Below are positions 11,144 through 23,824 of a stretch of 64,000 bases of DNA, in pieces (within the stretch, counting starts at the first letter, position 1; every line of letters starts with the position of its first letter). Source of the DNA: Erythrophleum ivorense (lineage: Eukaryota > Streptophyta > Magnoliopsida > Fabales > Fabaceae); assembly GCA_026724425.1 (NCBI GenBank), contig JAIUCV010000568.1, positions 62,001 through 126,000 on the forward strand, given 5' to 3'. The notes below the pieces were generated by a model. It ran no database searches. It saw only the letters and a program-made list of their open reading frames with translations, and had not been told where the DNA came from. The position numbers and the translations under genes were made by a program.

Positions 11144-12285
11144 GTAAAACATCCTATGTACAAATTAATTTTTGAATGAATAAAGGTATTTATTTTATTC
11201 TCAATATTATGCCATAATCATAAACAATATATATGTATATATATGTCATACAGGTCGATGAAGTTGGTTCTCTCATATAAGAAACCTTTTTTGGTGCTCT
11301 TGAGGAGTGAATAAAGATGAAACATTTGTGTTTGCTAGGAAAGATAATCGAAGCTCCAATATGGGAAAGAAAAGAACAACAAATGAAAATGTCTCCTCAA
11401 CAAAAGGAAGAGGAAGGTCATAATAAGATCTGAAAATATAATTATATCGATCAAATTATGAATTTCTACCATACATAATACCTATTGCTAGATGTGAATT
11501 CTCTTATAGGCATCATGGGAGGCAAATGAAATGGTAGGATTCGAGTTGGGCAGTGTACGTGTTTAGACTAAAATTTATACAATATTGATAATAAATGAAA
11601 TCAACATATGCTTTTATAAGATAAAAGAAATACTATAATATGCAATTTATCCTATATGTGCTTAACATTTATAATTATGAAGCAAGTGAATAAATCTTTA
11701 CTTCATTACTATGTGAGTCCCAGAAAGAAAAATTTTCTTTTATAAATGCCCTTACGACTATGAAAATATCATAAAGAGGTAAGTCAATGTTTACTACTTT
11801 AGCATATATCATATGGTTATGATAGTTTTACTAAAGGATTATTTATTGGAAAGTTATTGATTATGATCTAAGTGATATGTAGGTGATAGGAAAATTACTT
11901 AAGATATATGCAACTATACTAATGTTTTAAGATATGCCTATTATAAAGTTATTTTACTAACATTAAAAGCATGAATACTGTGCATATGATAAAGAAATCT
12001 AGGTGAAATTAAAACTCAAGATGGATTAGATTTTCCATAAGTGAAGTGTATATAGGTGAATTTAGGGCATTCAAGGTCAATAAATAAATATGTGATATAT
12101 AACTAAGGGTTGTGGTCTCTTATACTAGTTCTATAATAAGAATTTTAGTATAAAAGCTTATGAATATTATGTCCAAGTAATCACAATAGAGCACTTGATA
12201 TGAAAGTCCAAGAGGAATAAAAAAGTTTATGTTGTACATCCTATCATATGCCAGTAGAAAGTATTAGAATATATAAGCCACCTAT
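11144..12285. other. AT-rich region, no gene recognised
   Basis: AT-rich sequence with (TA)-type runs near 11230. A phrase near 11320-11400 (FVFARKDN, then GKKRTTNENVSSTKGRGR) resembles low-complexity transposase or gag text, but is too short to assign. Confidence 0.4.
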
Positions 12286-13669
12286 GATAGGTTGACCCAT
12301 AACCAATAACCTAAGTTAGGTTAGTTAATTAATTAATTATTTATTATTTATTTATTTATTTTTATTTTGTTTGAATTTGAAAATAGAATCATTTTTGTGG
12401 GTTACAAAATAAAAAAGAAAAATTGAAGAAAGGTTGGGAATCTACAAAATTAACACATGACAAAAATTTCTTTAAAAAAGAAAGCACAAAGATAAAAACA
12501 TAAAATAGAAGAAAAAAAACTCGTCTCCTATCTATTCTTCTTCCTTCAATATTTTAGTGTTTCTACTATGAAAACCAGGCTGAAGTTTGATTCATCACTT
12601 TAATCATACCACATGAAACAAAGATTTTAAATATTCTATCCATTGTAAATAAGTACTCAAATTTCCCTTTATTCCCTTGATCCAAACTCAAATTTATCTC
12701 TCCAAAACTATTAGGTCTCATTTAGTATTTTAGTATCTTAAATTTCTAATTTCTTAACATTAAAAATTTATTTATAAAAATTCAAGCTTAAATTACATAA
12801 AAAATAATATACTTATAGCATTTAGTATACATAAAACACATACATTTTTAAAAATTTTTATTTGTTAAATTCCAACATCTTATAAGTTTTAAAGCACTTA
12901 TGTAATTAAATTTTTTATCTACCAAACAACAACTTTAACTTTTCAACTCTTTTACCAAAATGTGGATAATTTATTTGTAAAATTTAAACAATAAAAATTT
13001 CTCATCACATAACTATATTTAACAATTGATTTTAACATACCTTTCCCTTACTTTTGGCTAACATCAAATAAATCAACTCTAACACAAAAGAATACAAATT
13101 CATAATGTCTAAGTTGTTCCCTTTTTAACCTAAGCTACTAAAAAATTTAAAATTTAATTAAACATTTGATCCTCATAATTTTATCATATTTTAACTTTAT
13201 CTTTGTATTTTGTATTTGTTTATAATAGAATCTTCATAAATTTAAATTATTTCCAATCTAGTCCTTGACGTCCATGAACATCATGACACCATATGTGAAG
13301 TGCCAACAAGAAAAAGGAACATCTTATTTGCACTATACACTAATTCTGAGTATTTTCTCCTCACATTTTGTCCCTATTATTGAAATAAATTCTTAATTAA
13401 TCTTTTATACCCATATATATATATTTAAAATTGAGTTTCTAAAATTTCAAGATATTTTTATCTTAGTTCTATCACCATTATCCCTTATAAGATCATGAAA
13501 ATATATCTATAGGGCCAATGGAACATTTAAGTAACACTATATGAAAATTGTGTATTTTATTCTCGCTTTATAACAAGTCAACTATGTCTCCTTTAAATGT
13601 TGGCTTCATTGCTTTAAATAATGTCTTTTAATTTTAGGTCTTATTTAGTGCTTATATATATATATATTA
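12286..13669. other. AT-rich region, possible start of a copia LTR
   Basis: Bases 12286-12400 (a GGTTGACCCA phrase followed by TTAATTAATTAATT and a TTTGAATTTG phrase) resemble the reverse complement of the copia LTR at 59933-60356. A plus-strand copia LTR may begin here, but no end was found. The rest is AT-rich with nothing recognised. Confidence 0.3.
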
Positions 13670-13674
13670 ATTAT

Positions 13675-14037
13675 TGATAGAAAATTATGGATCTAGATAC
13701 TTACCTATTGCAACAAAAGTAGATCTTCTTAGATCTCTGCCTTGCATGGTTCATAATGGAATCACTATGTAGAATTCCATCCTTTTCAGCATAGCACATA
13801 CACATAATCCATGGAGAAACTCTCTCTTTGTATTTTGTGTATGTCTCTATGTTTTGAAAGTTTTTTTGAAGAAAGGGGGAAAGAAGAGTGCAAACTCACA
13901 TCTCTATAAAATGATCATGTTTATGTTTCATGAGAGTATATATCAGTTTAATTTATTTACTAACACTATACAAATTTTAGTTTAAACACACATAGTATCT
14001 AATTCAAATTTTACGATTTTGCTTGTCTCCCACAGCA
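13675..14037 (-). mobile_element. Copia B 3' LTR
   Basis: It starts TGATAGAAAATTATGGATC, identical over its first 19 bases to the LTR at 59933, and stays similar for about 250 bp. It ends CCCACAGCA, comparable to ATTACAGCA at 60348-60356. On the minus strand the LTR therefore runs TGCTGT...TCTATCA. Length is 363 bp. Confidence 0.7.
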
Positions 14038-14044
14038 CCTTTGA

Positions 14045-14885
14045 TGTGAGACCCCTTAGAAACCCGTTCTAGGAACCCCAAATAACACGAATCAGTGATC
14101 AAATTTTGGCATGCAGCACAAGAGCAAATAATATGGACAATAAGCAACAAAGAACAAAGAACAAGAAGAAGCGATGTTGGTCAATGGAATTGAACCCTAA
14201 GAGAACCCGTCTCTTAGAACCCTAATCCGGGACGCCACAAAGGAAACCACTCCTTTGATAAGTCAAAGATTTTCTCCAGCACACAAAGGCCACAAGAGAA
14301 ACCTCACAAATCAAAAATGATTCTAAAAAGATAATTCATTCAATTTGCCATTCTTGGAGTACAAGTGGGCCTTATATAGGCATCTGAAAAATAAAACCCT
14401 AAACAGAATAATTCCTAGGTGGCGCCTTTTATATGACGAGAAAAATAAAAGAAATTTAAATCTGAACAAATTCACCAAGAATGGTGCCTAAAAATCTGAA
14501 ACAGCAACAATCAAATTAAAACAAAATAAAACTAAGAGAATTTTGTGGAAAATGGTTAGACTCTTTCAATTAGGCTCCCTTTGGGCTTAGGCTAGCATCT
14601 TGTAGAAATGAAATAATCTTTATGCCATTTTGTTCCTTTTGGGCTTCATATTCAGCTAAAACTATGGGCTCCAAGTCCATTAGTTTTTGGATCACTCCAT
14701 TCAAGGCCTCCTTCATAACTTTGGCTCTTGATCTTGTGCATGGGCCTCCCATGCCTTGCAATAGATCTTTAGTTGGCCATCTTTTAGAGTCACGTCCATC
14801 CCTTTTGTTTCCAAGTTCTTGATTTTGTTCAAGCTCTTTCAAATCTCCTAGCTTACCTCCATCAACCTTAAAAGAGAATTCACAT
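14045..14885 (-). mobile_element. Gypsy 3' fragment: pol C-terminus plus LTR
   Basis: The minus strand at about 14570-14830 encodes GPCTRSRAKVMKEALNGVI, the 'GPxTRSRAK...KEALNGL' tail typical of gag-pol C-termini in a group of plant Ty3/gypsy elements. Downstream comes LTR-like sequence with a TATA box, ending AGGGGTCTCACA (TGTGAGACCCC at 14045 on the plus strand). TTTGA precedes that end, but a matching duplication on the right was not found. The 5' side is missing. The fragment lies inside copia B, between its 3' LTR and its pol end. Confidence 0.6.
14369..14383 (-). promoter_or_regulatory. TATA box in the gypsy fragment LTR
   Basis: On the minus strand GCCTATATAAGGCCC forms a clear TATA box, placed mid-LTR as expected for the U3/R border. 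Confidence 0.55.
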
Positions 14886-15189
14886 CTGGCTACAGGAATT
14901 ATTAATGGTGGGAATCTATAATGTGATCTATATATATGTACGTGCGTGCATGCGTGTGTGTGTTTGGATCTCATCTCGACCTATCTCTTCTCTTTTGTTG
15001 AGACAACATATCTATATTTTGTGTTCTTTTCTATTTTATATTGGCATTGCCTTGCATGGCAAATACAAATGTCTTATCTTTGCTTTTTCCTTATAAGCGC
15101 CAAAGGTAACTCATATGAGAGAGACAATCTTATCAACCTGTACAATATACTATCATTATGTATATGCTATCTATTATTATAGCATAACA
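14886..15189. other. AT-rich stretch with a short purine/pyrimidine alternating run
   Basis: Holds an ATATATGTACGTGCGTGC run and a TGTGTGTGTG-type run near 14926-14965. It is probably the 3' untranslated part of copia B. No gene was seen; the plus-strand frames here are chance. Confidence 0.4.
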
Positions 15190-18100
15190 CATCTTATTTA
15201 ATCAACCAAATTGTATATAGGATGTGATATTCTATGTTCTATATTTATTAAGAGACTTTACATGTTCCTCATGCATGTCTCTAAGTATAGATTCTCTTAA
15301 GGGATCAACTTGCATCTCATGCATAGTTATATTCCAAAGTCTACTATTGGTCTCTCTCATTCTTATGTCTGTGTATTTACTCTTGTTATGATATTTAGGG
15401 ACTTTAATGTAGGTTATGGCTTTTCATCTATCATTATTGGTCAATTTCGGACTCATGTCTCACCAATGATCCCCAATGTTTTTCATATCCTCTTTAGTCA
15501 TGTAGTCTTTTACATTGTTACACAACATGTAATAAATTTTACTTCTATAATAAATAACACTATGCATATATGTTTCTTGTTGTTCTAAGATATATTACTA
15601 TTCAGCAAGAAAGTGTACCTAAAAGTTAATTTTTACATATATGGATCTCTTCTCAAAAGTAATGCCTAGTTTACAATGCCCTACAAGTATCTAAGGATTC
15701 TGTTAATAACACTTTGATGCTATTGATCTTTGACTATTACTAGTACACAAGGTCAATTGCTTATAAATGTTAGATCTTTGTGCACATCATTACATATAAT
15801 ATCAAACGATTTTGGAGCAAGGAACTTTCTACAAAACTTTTAATGTAGATTCATGTTGAAGACATATCACAGGATTTAGACTATCACATTTTACTACAAA
15901 GATGTAAATGGGTTTGTTATCTTTCATGCCAAATCACCCAAAGACTTTTTATTTATAATTCTCTTATGAAAGAGTAACTAGTTTCTCTAAGAGATTTCCT
16001 TGGATTTTAATTCCAAGAATATACTCTATTTTACCCATATCTTTTATTTCAAAATTCAATTATAACTATTATTTAATAACCATTAATTAAAGGGAGAATC
16101 ATAATAAAAAATCAAAAAGTGAAGATATTTATTCCTAAGGACCTATTATCACTTGTTTTAGGATGATTACCACTAAATTTAGCAATAAATTGTTGAACCT
16201 AATGGTAATGGTCCTTAAAAATAATTTTTTTCTCTTCTTGGTCCTTAAACATAATTTTCCCTTAATTAAATAATAATGACTATTCCCAATTAATAGTATA
16301 TTATCTAGACAAAGGATAATATTACAACGTTGCTCTTAAATAACTTAATATAAATATAAAGAGCTTAATCAATCATTTGAAATTCATGCAAGGTGATTGC
16401 TCAATGAAATTTTAAATACCATTATTTAGATTATTGTATCAGTCCATAAATAGACTTTTAGAGCTTACATATTTTATGCTATATTTCTTTCTTTATGAAA
16501 CCTAATTATTATTCTATATACTACTTTCATTTAGTTCTCTATTTGAGAATGTGGCTTTCACATCCAATTGATATGGTTTCAAGTTTGAACTTGAAGCGAT
16601 TGCTAGGATTAGTCTAATTAAGTTAAATCATTTCATAGATGATAAGGCATTTTCATAATTTATACTTTTCCATTGTGTATATCCTTTAATAACTAAGCAT
16701 GTCTTTTAACTCTTAATTGATCCATCTATCATTCTTTATCTTAAAAACTATTTGCTCTTAATTGCTTTACGGTCAAATAGATGATTAATCAAGTCCTAGA
16801 TGTGGTTTATCCTTATCAACTCTATCACTTATTTCATTACATCACCCAGTCTTTTTTAGTAGGGTATGACTAAGCCCCTTAAATTATGTTCGACTCCTCA
16901 TTGTCTAGTTGAGTACCTCTAAGTGTTTTCCTTTCAATGTCAATAAGATATTTTAGAAAGCTCTTATGGTTACTCTAAAATATTGGAGTTATTAATACAA
17001 CATTTTTGTTTTGCTCTAAGCTCCCACTTGGATTAACAAGTTAAGGCACAACTATTTGTCTTCATTAACGTAATCTTGCATCTCATACATAGATGTATAC
17101 CTGTTGTTCTCTTCTACATTGGAAAATTTATTCTTTAAATATGGTATTCTTTGACTTAATTTTAGTTATGCTTCCACCTTTGTTTTCATAAATGAAGATA
17201 TACCCCCTTTAATTGTTTTAGTATATTTTAAAGATACATTCCTTACTTTTTAAGCATAATTCTCATGTATCATAAACATAAACAATGGATCATAGTCTTA
17301 GGATGCTTAAAAATAGCTTATTATTTTGCCCACAATTCATAGGGTGTGGAAATAATTAGCTTTTGAAGGCATTAAGTTAAATTTGAAGGTATCACCTTAT
17401 AACTCATCATCCTAATAGAGTTTGCTTAAGCCATCATTAACTTAATCATTTTGAGTAAAACTTTCTTTCTTAGCATCTCCATTTGCTATAGAGAGTTAAG
17501 AAATCTTTATTTGTCTCATGATTTCTTTCTTTTCATAGATCTATTTGAGCTAATAATGACAAATATTCATATCCTTGGTCACAACTCAAAGTTTTAATTT
17601 TCTTGTTCATTTGATTCTCAACCATATTCTTATAATATTTAAAGCTCTTAAGTGCTTCTAATTTATGAGAGATTAAATGAACTTGATCATATTATGAATA
17701 ATTATCTTAAAGATTAAATGAACTTGATCATATTATGAATAATTATCTTACTCTTACTCTTTTTAGATCACATATATCAGAATGAATTAACTGTAATAGA
17801 TTTTTCTAAATTCTAATTCCTCTTCTAAATGGTTTTCTAATTTGCTTGGTCGTCTGGTAGCATTCTTGTAGTGACATTTCTAAACTAGAAATGTATCTTA
17901 ATATATATTATTTTGCTAGTCTATTCATTTTTTCTTTGCTTATAAAACCTAGCCTAGCATATCCATTATTGATATCCAAATGTGTACTAAGAAGTGGAGT
18001 ATGAAGGTTCATCTTTCATATAAAACCAAATTTGCATGTTCAATCCCTTTTTACTTAAATTCTCACAATCTTTCATATCATAAAGTTATTTGTTTTTAAA

Positions 18101-18229
18101 AGCAATCAACAATGTTTTACAAAGGATTTCCAATTGTTGACAACATCGTTTGTAGCCTTTGACTAATTTTGTTCATCACAATCATGAACAAAGTGATGTG
18201 CTCACTAACAAGTATGATATTTGATCTTT
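15190..18229 (-). pseudogene. Degenerate copia B pol: GAG-pre-integrase, integrase, reverse transcriptase, RNase H
   Basis: Motifs run right to left. NNGYARLGFISKEKMNRLAK at about 17880-17980 is the GAG-pre-integrase block. LLQLIHSDICDL near 17770-17800 is the integrase start, and DQGYEY near 17575 stands for DRGGEY. YELWAK at about 17340 and LKQLKGVYLHL near 17200 follow. GSIKS, VIKGYTQ and FNLIRLILAIASSS near 16590-16740 are reverse transcriptase. The YMDD site is ruined (stop at about 16300). RILRYL near 15700, KLTFRYTFLLN near 15630 and IEVKFITCCVTM near 15530 are RNase H; VDPLRES near 15330 matches the ADPLTKGL end. Stops and frameshifts are everywhere. This strand once encoded a copia polyprotein; the 92-aa plus frame at 15310-15588 is only its shadow. 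Confidence 0.8.
17670..17750. repeat. Perfect 41-bp tandem duplication
   Basis: The 40-base unit starting AGATTAAATGAACTTGATC occurs at 17670-17709 and again at 17711-17750 without mismatch. It lies within decayed integrase text, so it is younger than most of the decay. Confidence 0.9.
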
Positions 18230-18537
18230 TGTGACAACCCTTATTCCTAATTATAGTGATTAGCCTTAATTACATTATTAATGATTGTAAATCAAGATTT
18301 AAAGTCATTATAATTAATTAAACTAAGAAAAAACGAGGGAATTTGAACCTTAATATTATTAGGGTTATTAGCCAAACCAACAGAACTATCTAAGTCCACA
18401 AATGATCCTAGTTGTCAATTAAAGACCTTTGATTCATTGGTACTACTGATTCCAACTCACAAAATCCTCTTGTAAGTATTTCCAAGTTGGTTATTGGAAC
18501 CTAAAAATCAAGTTTGGAGACTCCCACCATGACCAAG

Positions 18538-21500
18538 TGTAACACCATAAATTTCTAGCTTACTTCATGCTATCTCTAGGTCCCATGCCATCCATTTCAC
18601 AAGGAAGCAAGAAAAATGGCATTAAAATAATGAATATATTAGCGTTGCGTAGCGGATAAATTTTCCATTCAATGTCTCATGGACCATAGAAACTCATTCA
18701 ATGCATTCTCATATTTAATTACACTAATAGAGCTCAAAATCATCTAAGGAAGTGACTTAAAACTTGTACAAGTGGATGGAATACACAAAAATACTAAGTG
18801 CAGTCTCGACCAGAATTTTCAACTTTCTGTCATAAATTTTGAAAAATCATAATTAATTCTAAAAAAATCAAAATCGTACGTTATTTACTATTTTGGAAAG
18901 CTACAAATGTTTACTTTATGTAAAAATATGTCCATACCTCAAAAGGGGCTGCTAGCTATCGAAAATTGATGGAACAGTACTAGAGGTCGACTGTCATACT
19001 TGGTGCCGACCTCCAACTTTAAAACTTCATATCTCTTTGGTTAGAGGTCCAATTGGGGTGATCTCAGTAGCCATGGAAATATTATCATGTCTGGTTTATG
19101 CTTGTAAGCTTTCATGAGCATTGGACATCATTTGGCCCTCGAGTGACACAGTCCAAGTTTCTGACCATATGAATAGTCCTGTATCAATTCAACAGAAAAA
19201 TGCCAACTTTAAAAATTCATAATTAATTCCAAAGAGCTCCAAATAATCTGATCTTTAACTTCCCAAAAAGATCTAGATAAGATCTATATTTGTGACAAAT
19301 TTCATGGGCAAATTCGTTCATTTGGTCAGATCTTGATATTGGGTTGCAAAATGGCTCATTTTGTATCTTATAAAGGGTCCAAATAGTCCATTTTGAGCTC
19401 CAAGGCAACCATGACCACTTGAGCATATAAGAATGCACCACTTAAGCTCCAAGGCAACCATGAAATTATAAACTTGTCTCAAAGATGCACAAACCCAGAA
19501 TTTAAAAACTCACTCTCTCACCCTGTGCCATACACAAGATTACACAAGGCTAGCCTTGCCATTCCATACCCAAAATGCACATTACCATTCACTTAGCATC
19601 AAACCTCATACATACATCAAATATTTGGGTAATTACATATGTGCAAATGATTATATAATAATTCCATTATAATATTACATCACTTGCCACACATATGGCT
19701 ACAAAAGAAGCAAAACTAAGTAAATGGTTGTCAATCTATTATCTTCCAACTTAATGGCTCCCATTGCCTTAACATAATTGCCTTGTTCACTTGGTCCACT
19801 TAGTATGTTAAGGCAATGGAGAGGAGGGAATAAGATTCAAAAAATTCCAATAGCTCATCTCCCTTTCAATTATACATAAAATATGCAATTCAAGTCTCAA
19901 GAATGCATGCATGAGTACAAGGAACAATATGAGCATTCAAGAAACATTCTTGGCACATGAATAAATCATACATAGCATATATAGGCTTACCAAGTAAGTG
20001 GATTAGCCTCACCCATTTACTTATGGATTTTGGACTTGCCTCACCCATTTTCTCTAGGAGGTTTTGGCTCAACCTTACTATTGAGAGACACTTTGCTTTG
20101 TCTCAATCATTTCTAAGGGTTCTTGGCTTCTCCACACCCAAGCAAACCCAAGCAAACATGTTAGACATCATTTGAAAATACAATGCATCATCATGGTGCC
20201 ATGGAATAAAAGCTCATGCTAAAACACTTTTCATGTCTTAAAGCACACATACACACATTCAAAGACAAGTCAAGCATACATTCATGCATAAGAGAAAGAG
20301 AAGTGAGCTACCTTTGTTGCAACCACACACTTTTCCTCTTGAAAATGCCCTCCCTTCCTCAGCCTCACACACACAAAGGTATGAGATTGGCTTCTTTTGG
20401 CCTAAACACAATATATGGAAGTCAATTAAGTTCATGGAATCATTTCTAAAGCTATACATCTTCCTTAAACACTAGCTTGGTTTAATAACCCTTTTTATGG
20501 TTCCAAAATGCACCTAATGAAGCAACATCCATCAATTGAGTTCTAGGCTCTATTCTCTTCTTTCATTTATGATTCTTGACTCCTTTTAAGCCTCTTGGAG
20601 TCATCACACAATTAAAACAAAGAGCTAAACTAGGTGTTGCTTCTTTAGGTCATATTATGGAACATATAAGGCCATCTCACTTTCTATGATTTTTTAAATT
20701 TTTTTCAAGGCTTTCCCTCATCTTCACTCAACATATATGACTCAAAAATGGGCTTGGAACAAATTAAAAATATCCCTAAGCACCCTAACTCTTCTAAGTT
20801 GAGACTAGGCTCCTTTTAGGCACCCATGGACTTTGTTTTGTTTTCTTGGTGGAAGATGCGTATGGGGAGCCTCTTAGGGATCTTAGAAGCTCATTTAAAC
20901 ATTCATTTAGGCCTAGAAATTATTATATCAAATCAGATTTTCCATGATTATTTGTTAATTCTCTTTGTATATTCTTATTTTTCTCTCTTAAATTTCTAAG
21001 ATTCACCCTTGGTTCTATCCAAAATCCAAGCCTTCTTGAAGCTCCATGAGTGGGACAAACCAAGGAGAAGAAGGAAGTAAGGAGTAGCTACCATGGAAGG
21101 AAGATTTACCTTATTTTTTCTTGTTTTCTTGCTTGATTCTTCCTTTCCTTGGCCTCCTCTCTTCAAATCTGAATTTTTTCCTCTGTTCTTCCCTCAAAAC
21201 AGATCCAAAAACTTCAATAAAACCATAGGAAAAAAGGGGGAATGGAGAAGAAGAGGTTTACTAAAGAGAAAGCATGAAAAAAAACTAAAAATTTCATACC
21301 TTTTGCCTTATCTTTGTCCTCCCTTTTCTTCTCCTTCTTGTGCATCTCACCCTTAGGGTTCTTCCTATGATTTAGGGTAGAAACAATTGTGATTAAGTAA
21401 ATGGGGAGGTGGGGCGTGACACCTATATATAGGAAGGTTAAGAAAGACTTTTCAAAAATTTCAATTTTACCTTTTCGTCTTAGTAGTTTTGTTTCTAATT

Positions 21501-21981
21501 TATTTTAACTCCTTTTTAAGAACCTTCTTTTCCATTATAAAATTTAGGTTCCCAATTTAGTAAAATACCTTTGGAATCACTAAAATCAGAGCTAAAACCT
21601 TCCCAAATAAATCCATCAAAGTTCGGGTCTATCAACATTAGAAAACGTCTACCACAGGGGTTTTAATTGTCCTGGGGCTTCATATGATTTTTTGGACCTT
21701 TGAGAACCTCAGAGAACTTAAAACTTTCATTTAAAAAGCTCTCCTGTATGAATTCCAAATTTTGCTCAAAATTACAAAAATACCATTACGTTTCGTCAAC
21801 TTTTCATTCAATTTTGTTTCTTCATTTTAGCTCTGTTTTTCTTTCCATCTGAGCCTTGGATTCTCATTTTTAGGAGTCTAGAATGCTACTTAAATTTTTT
21901 GAGACCTTAACTAATTCATTTCAGAGGACTTGCTTTGAAAATGTACTTGTTTTTGTCATTTGACGAAAATTGGATATTACA
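18538..21981 (-). mobile_element. Lm solo LTR, 3.44 kb, TSD CCAAG
   Basis: TGTAACACCAT at the left and TGGATATTACA at the right are flanked by CCAAG at 18533-18537 and 21982-21986. Blocks match the other minus-oriented Lm copies, including the GCGTTGCG motif near 18653 and the ~30-bp repeat near 20000-20145. No internal region. Confidence 0.93.
20000..20145 (-). repeat. LTR-internal ~30-bp minisatellite, about five units
   Basis: Units with the CCTCACCCAT...TTTTGGCT pattern on the plus strand, partly decayed. Confidence 0.65.
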
Positions 21982-23824
21982 CCAAGTATATTTGCACTGT
22001 GGCATAAATGGCTACTAAAGCTCAAAATCCAAAATACGAACCTTGCACCATGACTTAGGTCTTCCGCGCCATAGCGAAGGTGCTCTCAGGAACTTACTGT
22101 TCATACTTTCACGATTCTTACCATGGTGAGCCTATATGGTGCCGCAGTGAAAAGGCCTCTTAGAGCTCTCCAAGCTCGCTCCCTTGTGCTACAACAAGAC
22201 TACTCTCTATCACCCCTTAGAACTAATTTCTCACCTTGCGTTGCGACTCACATCACCTTGGCCACGACACTCCTAGCCTCTGTTTCCCTGAACTTTAATT
22301 TTAGTTGCGGCTCAAGTCCTTTAAGCAGCAACTTTGCCCCCTCTTAATGTTATTTTCTCATTTTTCATGCTTTTTAATCACTTACCACTCATTCTAGATG
22401 AATTCTAAGGCTTTCATGACTAACATGCATGGTTTTCTAGATCTCTCAACTCCTAAATATCATGATTCACTAATCCTCATTGTTTAGGAGTCTAAGATTA
22501 AATTAAAGCCATCAAAACTTAATTTCATATTAATTAACCCCATTCTATGATGGCAAAAATGGTATTTTTATAGGGCTAATGCTTAATGGCCATAAAAGAT
22601 CAAGTCATTCATCATTTATTAATCAATAACAATCACAATGTTCAATCCCATGATAATTATATTACATAAACAGTCCCTATACTTGGCAATTCATGATGCA
22701 ATGCAGCAAATATATAAAAACTAGTATTTTATTACACAAACCTAATTTGACAAGGTTTTCAAACCTATGTGCTACCAAACCATACATTATGGTTCCATTA
22801 ATTTCTCCTTACCATTAAGAGGTTCGGTCCCTAAAAATGTTAGCCCACAACCTAGGTGAGATATATAATCTCAGTGACAAGAGGCAAATTCCATATATAT
22901 GCACATATTAATCAACATAATGCATTTTTATATCATCAAATATTAGAATTGTCAATTCAATTAGCAAATAAATTAGTTGAGCTACAAGTGACTACTGTCC
23001 CATACCAGCAATCACTTCGAATATGTTAATAGCTAATAACACTGGAAGAGGCTCATCCACAACACCAACTTCCTAATGAGCACAACCTAAACTCATTGCA
23101 TTCTAAGGTCTGATCACAGCCCAGTGCCCAATCAAAGCACAATGCACAGGTGGTGGTCGCACCACAGCTCCACTAAGGACTCACTCAGGGTCCACAACAA
23201 CAATAATCAAGTAGCCAACCAATCATTTAACATTTCAAAATTATACAAGTGCAATAAATATTAGATTAAAATGAGCATATACATGGAATTAGGAAATTAA
23301 CCATGATTATCTCAATGAAGCTAATTACTCTTCCTTTAACTACCATTATAATCCGAATGTAACCAAGCATAAGATAAGCATAGTTATCATCATTTCTAGC
23401 AAGAAATTAGATACCCAAAGAGTTGAACTACCAATGATTGCCTAGAGGTTACTTACCTAACTACTAATGGATTCTAATTTCAGGTTCTAGCTTCCTCACA
23501 CCAAAAATCACCATAGTTTACTTAAATCTCTGGTTAATTTTGCACAAAACCAAAGTCCATATCATAAGTTAACTATAAGGGTCTCAAACTAGTAGAAAAT
23601 GCATTAAAATAGGAAGAAAACACTTACCTAACACCACTTCTAACCTCAACATCTAAAATTCCACCATGAGAATATCAAACAATACATTTCAGATTTGGGT
23701 GTGGGTGAAAATGCTCCAAATGAAAATCAATCCGGCCAAATTAAAGAGAAAGAGGAAATGGTTAAGTTATATATTAGTTACCTTAGTTGAATCTTGCTCT
23801 AGAAGTGGGAGAAGATGGATTTGT

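Noticed and set aside
18538..21981. Reading the long TGTAAC...GTTACA elements as DNA transposons with short inverted ends
   Set aside because: The copy at 6064 is followed by an initiator-Met primer-binding site and gypsy gag, and 5-bp duplications fit LTR integration. They are LTRs.
22123..22347. 74-aa frame in a locally GC-richer stretch, possible small gene
   Set aside because: It lies within the Gy2 LTR text and has no recognisable domain or neighbouring exon structure.
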